Shown here one piece after another: positions 52,001 to 62,500 of a stretch of 64,000 bases of DNA. The notes beneath the pieces were generated by a model. It saw only the letters and a list, made by a program, of their open reading frames with translations, searched no databases and was not told where the DNA came from. The stretch's first letter is position 1. Every line of letters begins with the position of its first letter. Origin of the DNA: Bombus terrestris (taxonomy: Eukaryota > Arthropoda > Insecta > Hymenoptera > Apidae); the NCBI RefSeq assembly GCF_910591885.1, contig NW_025963551.1, forward strand, positions 496,001-560,000, in the 5' to 3' direction. The position numbers and the translations under genes are program-made.

Positions 52001-53666
52001 CGGATAACGAAAGCAAGAGGGATTGGTTTTAAGTTAGGCTATAGTTATCGGGCGAGCACAGGGAGCGAGGGACGCGTAAGGGTGTGTCACAAACCAACGG
52101 TTTGTCACATAGGGTCATTGAAATATTCGCACCAGCCCCAGGAGCCGGAAGTCTTTATCGAATTGCGTACTGACAAAAGTTTACAGTATATCAATATTTG
52201 TACATAAATAGTAATATTTTCACACAGTACAATGCAACGTGAGGTCCGAAATCGCTGACAAATTGAGGTAATAATAGGAAATATATGCAGGACAATATAA
52301 GATATATGTATAGCTTGGAAATTGTAATCGTTGATCGCTCGCTCCCCTCGCTCGTAAGAATCTAGTGCAACCTCACAACCGATCCGACACGTTCGCAAAT
52401 TTGAAATTAGTCGCCTCCTTATCGGATAACGAACACAAGAGGGATTGGTTTTAGGTTAGGCTAAAGTTATCGATCGAGCGCAGCGAGCGAGGGACGCATA
52501 AAGTTGTGTCACAAATCATCGGTTTGGCACATAGGGACATTGAAATATTCGCACCTGCCCGAGGAGTAGGAATTCTTTATCGAGTTGCCTACTGACAAAA
52601 GTTTACAGTTTATCAATAGTTTTACATAAATAGTAATATTTCCACATAGTACAGTTGCAACGTGAGGTCCGAAATCGCTGACAAATTAAGGTAATAACAG
52701 GAAATATATGCACGGCACCATAAGGTATATGTATAGCTTGGAAATTGTAATCGCTGCTCGCTCGCTCCGCTCGCTCGTAAGAATCTAGTCCAACCTCACA
52801 ACCGATCCGGCACGTTCGCAAATTTGAAGTTAGTCCCCTCCTTATCGGATAACGAACGCAAGAGGGATTGGTTTTAGGTTAGGCTATAGTTATCGAGCGA
52901 GCGCAGCGAGCGAGGGACGCATAAAGGTGTGTCACAAACCAACGGTTTGGCACTTAGGGACATTGAAATATTCCCACCAGCCCGAGGAGTCGGAAGTCTT
53001 TATCGCGTTGCCTACTGACAAAAGTTTACAGTTTATCAATAGTTTTACATAAATAGTAATATTTCCACATAGTACAGTTGCAACGTGAGGTCCGAAATCG
53101 CTGACAAATTAAGATAATAACAGGAAATATATGCACGGCACCATAAGGTATATGTATAGCTTGGAAATTGTAATCGTTGCTCGCTCGCTCCGCTCGCTCG
53201 TAAGAATCTAGTCCAACCTCAGAACCGATCCGACACGTTCGCAAATTTGAAGTTAGTCCCCTCCTTATCGGATAACGAAAGCAAGAGGGATTGGTTTTAG
53301 GTTAGGCTATAGTTATCGATCGAGCGCAGCGAGCGAGGGACGCATAAAGGTGTGTCACAAATCATCGGTTTGGCACATAGGGACATTGAAATATTCGCAC
53401 CTGCCCGAGGAGTAGGGAGTCTTTATCGCGTTGCCAACTGACAAAAGTTTACAGTTTATCAATAGTTTTACATAAATAGTAATATTTCCACATAGTACGG
53501 TGCAACGTAAGGTCCGAAATCGCTGACAAATTGAGGTAATAACAGGAAATATATGCAAGGCAATATAAGGTATATGTATAGCTTGGAAATTGTAATCGTT
53601 GCTCGCTCGCTCCGCTCGCTCGTAAGAATCTAGTGCAACCTCACAACCGATCCGACACATTCGCAA
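49022..53666 (+). repeat. Intervening monomers m117-m127
   Basis: Eleven monomers between the two copies of the large segment, typed A4/3 C3 B2 B/C4 A1 C4 B1 C4 B2 B/A2 B1. They are not unique. m124-m125 (51977-52821) copy m111-m112 (46487-47331) at an offset of 5,490 bp, sharing CTAAAGTTATC, AAAGTTGTGTC, GGAATTCTTT, AATCGCTGCTCG and CCGGCACG. m123 shares GAGCGCAGTGAGCG with m99, and m127 shares GCCAACTGAC with m106. Several are mosaics of two left modules. Confidence 0.87.
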
Positions 53667-54080
53667 ATTTGAAGTTAGTCCCCTCCTTATCGGATAACGA
53701 AAGCAAGAGGGATTGGTTTTAGGTTAGGCTATAGTTATCGATCGAGCGCAGCGAGCGAGGGACGCATAAAGGTGTGTCACAAATCATCGGTTTGGCACAA
53801 AGGGACATTGAAATATTCGCACCTGCCCGAGGAGTAGGAAGTCTTTATCGAATTGCCTACAGACAAAAGTTTACAGTTTATCAATAGTTTTACATAAATA
53901 GTAATATTTCCACATAGTACAGTTGCAACGTGAGGTCCGAAATCGCTGACAAATTAAGGTAATAACAGGAAATATATGCACGGCACGATAAGGTATATGT
54001 ATAGCTTGGAAATTGTAATCGTTGCTCGCTCGCTCGTAAGAATCTAGTCCAACCTCACAACCGATCCGACACGTTCGCAA
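53667..54080 (+). repeat. 414-bp monomer m128 (copy of m87)
   Basis: Third copy of the 9-bp-loss monomer, with the same linked markers, 17,305 bp after m87. It marks the left edge of the second large copy. The preceding CACATTCGCAA at about 53656 differs from CACGTTCGCAA before m87, so homology ends close to this edge. Confidence 0.93.
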
Positions 54081-57000
54081 ATTTGAAATTAGTCGCCTCC
54101 TTATCGGATAACGAAAGCAAGAGGGATTGGTTTTAGGTTAGGCTATAGTTATCGGGCGAGCACAGGGAGCGAGGGACGCGTAAGGGTGTGTCACAAACCA
54201 ACGGTTTGTCACATAGGGTCATTGAAATATTCGCACCAGCCCCAGGAGCCGGAAGTCTTTATCGAATTGCGTACTGACAATAGTTTACAGTATATCAATA
54301 TTTGTACATAAATAGTAATATTTTCACACAGTACAATGCAACGTGAGGTCCGAAATCGCTGACAAATTGAGGTAATAATAGGAAATATATGCAGGACAAT
54401 ATAAGATATATGTATAGCTTGGAAATTGTAATCGTTGATCGCTCGCTCCCCTCGCTCGTAAGAATCTAGTGCAACCTCACAACCGATCCGACACGTTCGC
54501 AAATTTGAAATTAGTCGACTCCTTATCGGATAACGAACGCAAGAGGGATTGATTTAAGGTTAGGCTATAGTTTTCAAGCGAGCGCAGCGAGCGAGGGTCG
54601 CGTAAAGGTGTGTCACAAACCAACGGTTTGGCACATAGGGACATTGAAATATTCGCACCTGCCCGAGGAGTCGGAAGTCTTTATCGCGTTGCCTACTGAC
54701 AAAAGTTTACAGTTTATCAATAGTTTTACATAAATAGTAATATTTCCACATAGTACGGTGCAACGTAAGGTCCGAAATCGCTGACAAATTGAGGTAATAA
54801 CAGGAAATATATGCAAGGCAATATAGGGTATATGTATAGCTTGGAAATTGTAATCGTTGCTCGCTCGCTCCGCTCGCTCGTAAGAATCTAGTCCAACCTC
54901 ACAACCGATCCGACACATTCGCAAATTTGAAGTTAGTCCCCTCCTTATCGGATAACGAAAGCAAGAGGGATTGGTTTTAGGTTAGGCTATAGTTATCGAT
55001 CGAGCGCAGCGAGCGAGGGACGCATAAAGGTGTGTCACAAATCATCGGTTTGGCACATAGGGACATTGAAATATTCGCACCTGCCCGAGGAGTAGGAAGT
55101 CTTTATCGAGTTGCCTACTGACAAAAGTTTACAGTTTATCAATAGTTTTACATAAATAGTAATATTTCCACATAGTACGGTGCAACGTGAGGTCCGAAAT
55201 CGCTGACAAATTGAGGTAATAACAGGAAATATATGCAAGGCAATATAAGGTATATGTATAGCTTGGAAATTGTAATCGACCCTCGCTCGCTCCGCTCGCT
55301 CGTAAGAATCTAGTCCAACCTCCCAACCGATCCGACACGTTCGCAAATTTGAAATTAGTCCCCTCCTTATCGAATGGCGAACGTAAGAGATATTGGTTTT
55401 AGGTTAGGCTATAGTTTTCAAGCGAGCGCAGCGAGCGAGGGTCGCGTAAAGGTGTGTCACAAACCAACGGTTTGTCACTTAGGGACATTGAAATATTCGC
55501 ACCAGCCCGAGGAGTTGGAAGTCTTTATCGCGTTGCCTACTGACAAAAGTTTACAGTTTATCAATAGTTTTACATAAATAGTAATATTTCCACATAGTAC
55601 GGTGCAACGTAAGGTCCGAAATCGCTGACAAATTGAGGTAATAACAGGAAATATATTCAAGGCAATATAAAGTATATGTATAGCTTGGAAATTGTAATCG
55701 TTGCTCGCTCGCTCCGCTCGCTCGTAAGAATCTAGTCCAACCTCCAAACCGATCCGACACGTTCGCAAATTTGAAATTAGTCTCCTCCTTATCGAATGGC
55801 GAACGTAAGAGACATTGGTTTTAGGTTAGGCTATAGTTTTCAAGCGAGCGCAGCGAGCGAGGGTCGCGTAAAGGTGTGTCACAAACCAACGGTTTGGCAC
55901 TTAGGGACATTGAAATATTCGCACCAGCCCGAGGAGTCGGAAGTCTTTATCGCGTTACCTACTGACAAAAGTTTACAGTTTATCAATAGTTTTACATAAA
56001 TAGTAATATTTCCACATAGTACGGTGCAACGTAAGGTCCGAAATCGCTGACAAATTGAGGTAATAACAGGAAATATATGCAAGGCAATATAAGGTATATG
56101 TATAGCTTGGAAATTGTAATCGTTGCTCGTTCGCTCCGCTCGCTCGTAAGAATCTAGTGCAACCTCACAACCGATGCGACACGTTCGCAAATTTGAAATT
56201 AGTCGCCTCCTTATCGGATAACGAAAGCAAGAGGGATTGGTTTTAGGTTAGGCTATAGTTATCGGGCGAGCACAGGGAGCGAGGGACGCGTAAGGGTGTG
56301 TCACAAACCAACGGTTTGTCACATAGGGTCATTGAAATATCCGCACCAGCCCCAGGAGCCGGAAGTCTTTATCGAATTGCCTACAGACAAAAGTTTAGAG
56401 TATATCAATATTTGTACATAAATAGTAATATTTTCACATAGTACAGTGCAACGTGAGGTCCGAAATCGCTGACAAATTGAGGTAATAACAGGAAATATAT
56501 GCAAGGCAATATAAGGTATATGTATAGCTTGGAAATTGTAATCGTCCCTCGCTCGCTCCGCTCGCTCGTAAGAATCTAGTCCAACCTCCCAACCGATCCG
56601 ACACGTTCGCAAATTTGAAATTAGTCCCCTCCTTATCGAATGGCGAACGTAAGAGATATTGGTTTTAGGTTAGGCTATAGTTTTCAAGCGAGCGCAGCGA
56701 GCGAGGGTCGCGTAAAGGTGTGTCACAAACCAACGGTTTGTCACATAGGGACATTGAAATATTCGCACCAGCCCGAGGAGTTGGAAGTCTTTATCGCGTT
56801 GCCTACTGACAAAAGTTTACAGTTTATCAATAGTTTTACATAAATAGTAATATTTCCACATAGTACGGTGCAACGTAAGGTCCGAAATCGCTGACAAATT
56901 GAGGTAATAACAGGAAATATATTCAAGGCAATATAAGGTATATATATAGCTTGGAAATTGTAATCGTTGCTCGCTCGCTCCGCTCGCTCGTAAGAATCTA

Positions 57001-59147
57001 GTCCAACCTCCAAACCGATCCGACACGTTCGCAAATTTGAAATTAGTCTCCTCCTTATCGAATGGCGAACGTAAGAGACATTGGTTTTAGGTTAGGCTAT
57101 AGTTTTCAAGCGAGCGCAGCGAGCGAGGGTCGCGTAAAGGTGTGTCACAAACCAACGGTTTGGCACTTAGCGACATTGAAATATTCGCACCAGCCCGAGG
57201 AGTCGGAAGTCTTTATCGCGTTACCTACTGACAAAAGTTTACAGTTTATCAATAGTTTTACATAAATAGTAATATTTCCACATAGTACGGTGCAACGTAA
57301 GGTCCAAAATCGCTGACAAATTGAGGCAATAACAGGAAATATATGCAAGGCAATATAAGGTATATGTATAGCTTGGAAATTGTAATCGTTGCTCGCTCGC
57401 TCCGCTCGCTCGTAAGAATCTAGTCCAACCTCACAACCGATCCGACACGTTCGCAAATTTGAAGTTAGTCCCCTCCTTATCGGATAACGAAAGCAAGAGG
57501 GATTGGTTTTAGGTTAGGCTATAGTTATCGATCGAGCGCAGCGAGCGAGGGACGCATAAAGGTGTGTCACAAATCATCGGTTTGGCACATAGGGACATTG
57601 AAATATTCGCACCTGCCCGAGGAGTAGGAAGTCATTATCGAATTGCCTACAGACAAAAGTTTACAGTTTATCAATAGTTTTACATAAATAGTAATGTTTC
57701 CACATAGTACAGTTGCAACGTGAGGTCCGAAATCGCTGACAAATTAAGGTAATAACAGGAAATATATGCACGGCACCATAAGGTATATGTATAGCTTGGA
57801 AATTGTAATCGTTGCTCGCTCGCTCCGCTCGCTCGTAAGAATCTAGTCCAACCTCACAACCGATCCGACACGTTCGCAAATTTGAAGTTAGTCCCGTCCT
57901 TATCGGATAACGAAAGCAAGAGGGATTGGTTGTAGGTTAGGCTATAGTTATCGATCGAGCGCAGCGAGCGAGGGTCGCGTAAAGGTGTGTCACAAACCAA
58001 CGGTTTGGCACTTAGGGACATTGAAATATTCGCACCAGCCCGAGGAGTCGGAAGTCTTTATCGCGTTACCTACTGACAAAAGTTTACAGTTTATCAATAG
58101 TTTTACATAAATAGTAATATTTCCACATAGTACAGTTGCAACGTGAGGTCGGAAATCGCTGACAAATTAAGGTAATAACAGGAAATATATGCACGGCACC
58201 ATAAGGTATATGTATAGCTTGGAAATTGTAATCGTTGCTAGCTCGCTCCGCTCGCTCGTAAGAATCTAGTCCAACCTCACAACCGATCCGACACGTTCGC
58301 AAATTTGAAATTAGTCGACTCCTTATCGGATAACGAACGCAAGAGGGATTGATTTAAGGTTAGGCTATAGTTATCGATCGAGCGCAGCGAGCGAGGGACG
58401 CATAAAGGTGTGTCACAAATCATCGGTTTGGCACATAGGGACATTGAAATATTCGCACCTGCCCGAGGAGTAGGAAGTCTTTATCGAATTGCCTACAGAC
58501 AAAAGTTTACAGTTTATCAATAGTTTTACATAAATAGTAATGTTTCCACATAGTACAGTTGCAACGTGAGGTCCGAAATCGCTGACAAATTGAGGTAATA
58601 ACAGGAAATATATGCAAGGCAATATAAGGTATATGTATAGCTTGGAAATTGTAATCGTTGCTCGCTCGCTCCGCTCGCTCGTAAGAATCTAGTCCAACCT
58701 CCCAACCGATCCGAAACGTTCGCAAATTTGAAATTAGTCCCCTCCTTATCGAATGGCGAACGTAAGAGATATTGGTTTTAGGTTAGGCTATAGTTATCGA
58801 TCGAGCGCAGTGAGCGAGGGACGCATAAAGGTGTGTCACAAATCATCGGTTTGGCACATAGGGACATTGAAATATTCGCACCTGCCCGAGGAGTAGGAAG
58901 TCTTTATCGCGTTGCCTACTGACAAAAGTTTACAGTTTATCAATAGTTTTACATAAATAGTAATATTTCCACATAGTACGGTGCAACGTAAGGTCCGAAA
59001 TCGCTGACAAATTGAGGTAATAACAGGAAATATATGCAAGGCAATATAAGGTATATGTATAGCTTGGAAATTGTAATCGTTGCTCGCTCGCTCCGCTCGC
59101 TCGTAAGAATCTAGTGCAACCTCACATCCGATCCGACACGTTCGCAA

Positions 59148-59569
59148 ATTTGAAATTAGTCGCCTCCTTATCGGATAACGAAAGCAAGAGGGATTGGTTT
59201 TAGGTTAGGCTATAGTTATCGATCGAGCGCAGTGAGCGAGGGACGCATAAAGGTGTGTCACAAATCATCGGTTTGGCACATAGGGACATTGAAATATTCG
59301 CACCTGCCCGAGGAGTAGGAAGTCTTTATCGCGTTGCCTACTGACAAAAGTTTACAGTATATCAATATTTGTACATAAATAGTAATATTTTCACACAGTA
59401 CAGTGCAACGTGAGGTCCGAAATCGCTGACAAATTGAGGCAATAACAGGAAATATATGCAAGGCAATATAAGGTATATGTATAGCTTGGAAATTGTAATC
59501 GTTGCTCGCTCGCTCCGCTCGCTCGTAAGAATCTAGTCCAACCTCCCAACCGATCCGACACGTTCGCAA
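59148..59569 (+). repeat. Hybrid monomer m141 at a deletion junction
   Basis: The left part carries L-B markers with GAGCGCAGTGAGCG and GAGTAGG, as in m99. The right part has R3 with GAGGCAATAACAGG, as in m103. The switch lies near 59340-59356. It is the only B3 monomer in the window and sits exactly where three monomers (m100-m102) are missing from the second copy, so it is probably the product of the recombination that removed them. The first 70 bp look like the start of m100, which suggests more than one exchange. Confidence 0.82.
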
Positions 59570-62500
59570 ATTTGAAATTAGTCTCCTCCTTATCGAATGG
59601 CGAACGTAAGAGTTATTGGTTTTAGGTTAGGCTATAGTTTTCAAGCGATCGCAGCGAGCGAGGGTCGCGTAAAGGTGTGTCACAAAGCAACGGTTTGGCA
59701 CTTAGGGACATTGAAATATTCGCACCAGCCCGAGGAGTCGGAAGTCTTTATCGCGTTGCCTACTGACAAAAGTTTACAGTTTATCAATAGTTTTACATAA
59801 ATAGTAATATTTCCACATAGTACGGTGCAACGTAAGGTCCGAAATAGCTGACAAATTGAGGTAATAACAGGAAATATATGCAAGGCACCATAAGGTATAT
59901 GTATAGCTTGGAAATTGTAATCGTTGCTCGCTCGCTCCCCTCGCTCGTAAGAATCTAGTGCAACCTCACAACCGATCCGACACGTTCGCAAATTTGAAAT
60001 TAGTCGCCTCCTTATCGGATAACGAAAGCAAGAGGGATTGGTTTTAGGTTAGGCTATAGTTATCGGGCGAGCACAGGGAGCGAGGGACGCGTAAGGGTGT
60101 GTCACAAACCAACGGTTTGTCACATAGGGTCATTGAAATATTCGCACCAGCCCCAGGAGCCGGAAGTCTTTATCGAATTGTGTACTGACAAAAGTTTACA
60201 GTATATCAATATTTGTACATAAATAGTAATATTTTCACACAGTACAATGCAACGTGAGGTCCGAAATCGCTGACAAATTGAGGTAATAATAGGAAATATA
60301 TGCAGGACAATATAAGATATATGTATAGCTTGGAAATTGTAATCGTTGATCGCTCGCTCCCCTCGCTCGTAAGAATCTAGTGCAACCTCACAACCGATCC
60401 GACACGTTCGCAAATTTGAAATTAGTCGCCTCCTTATCGGATAACGAACACAAGAGGGATTGGTTTTAGGTTAGGCTATAGTTATCGATCGAGCGCAGCG
60501 AGCGAGGGACGCATAAAGGTGTGTCACAAATCATCGGTTTGGCACATAGGGACATTGAAATATTCGCACCTGCCCGAGGAGTAGGAAGTCTTTATCGAGT
60601 TGCCTACTGACAAAAGTTTACAGTTTATCAATAGTTTTACATAAATAGTAATATTTCCACATAGTACAGTTGCAACGTGAGGTCGGAAATCGCTGACAAA
60701 TTAAGGTAATAACAGGAAATATATGCACGGCACCATAAGGTATATGTATAGCTTGGAAATTGTAATCGTTGCTAGCTCGCTCCGCTCGCTCGTAAGAATC
60801 TAGTCCAACCTCACAACCGATCCGACACGTTCGCAAATTTGAAATTAGTCCCCTCCTTATCGAATGGCGAACGTAAGAGATATTGGTTTTAGGTTAGGCT
60901 ATAGTTTTCAAGCGAGCGCAGCGAGCGAGGGTCGCGTAAAGGTGTGTCACAAACCAACGGTTTGTCACTTAGGGACATTGAAATATTCGCACCAGCCCGA
61001 GGAGTCGGAAGTCTTTATCGCGTTGCCTACTAACAAAAGTTTACAGTTTATCAATAGTTTTACATAAATAGTAATATTTCCACATAGTACGGTGCAACGT
61101 AAGGTCCGAAATCGCTGACAAATTGAGGTAATAACAGGAAATATATGCAAGGCAATATAAGGTATATATATAGCTTGGAAATTGTAATCGTTGCTCGCTC
61201 GCTCCGCTCGCTCGTAAGAATCTAGTCCAACCTCCAAACCGATCCGACACGTTCGCAAATTTGAAATTAGTCTCCTCCTTATCGAATGGCGAACGTAAGA
61301 GACATTGGTTTTAGGTTAGGCTATAGTTTTCAAGCGAGCGCAGCGAGCGAGGGTCGCGTAAAGGTGTGTCACAAACCAACGGTTTGGCACTTAGCGACAT
61401 TGAAATATTCGCACCAGCCCGAGGAGTCGGAAGTCTTTATCGCGTTACCTACTGACAAAAGTTTACAGTTTATCAATAGTTTTACATAAATAGTAATATT
61501 TCCACATAGTACGGTGCAACGTAAGGTCCAAAATCGCTGACAAATTGAGGCAATAACAGGAAATATATGCAAGGCAATATAAGATATATGTATAGCTTGG
61601 AAATTGTAATCGTTGCTCGCTCGCTCCGCTCTCTCGTAAGAATCTAGTCCAACCTCACAACCGATCCGACACGTTCGCAAATTTGAAATTAGTCGCCTCC
61701 TTATCGGATAACGAAAGCAAGAGGGATTGGTTTTAGGTTAGGCTATAGTTATCGGGCGAGCACAGGGAGCGAGGGACGCGTAAGGGTGTGTCACAAACCA
61801 ACGGTTTGTCACATAGGGTCATTGAAATATTCGCACCAGCCCCAGGAGCCGGAAGTCTTTATCGAATTGCGTACTGACAAAAGTTTACAGTATATCAATA
61901 TTTGTACATAAATAGTAATATTTTCACACAGTACAATGCAACGTGAGGTCCGAAATCGCTGACAAATTGAGGTAATAATAGGAAATATATGCAGGACAAT
62001 ATAAGATATATGTATAGCTTGGAAATTGTAATCGTTGATCGCTCGCTCCCCTCGCTCGTAAGAATCTAGTGCAACCTCACAACCGATCCGACACGTTCGC
62101 AAATTTGAAATTAGTCGCCTCCTTATCGGATAACGAACACAAGAGGGATTGGTTTTAGGTTAGGCTAAAGTTATCGATCGAGCGCAGCGAGCGAGGGACG
62201 CATGAAGTTGTGTCACAAATCATCGGTTTGGCACATAGGGACATTGAAATATTCGCACCTGCCCGAGGAGTAGGGAGTCTTTATCGCGTTGCCTACTGAC
62301 AAAAGATTACAGTTTATCAATAGTTTTACATAAATAGTAATATTTCCACATAGTACAGTTGCAACGTGAGGTCCGAAATCGCTGACAAATTAAGGTAATA
62401 ACAGGAAATATATGCACGGCACCATAAGGTATATGTATAGCTTGGAAATTGTAATCGCTGCTCGCTCGCTCCGCTCGCTCGTAAGAATCTAGTCCAACCT

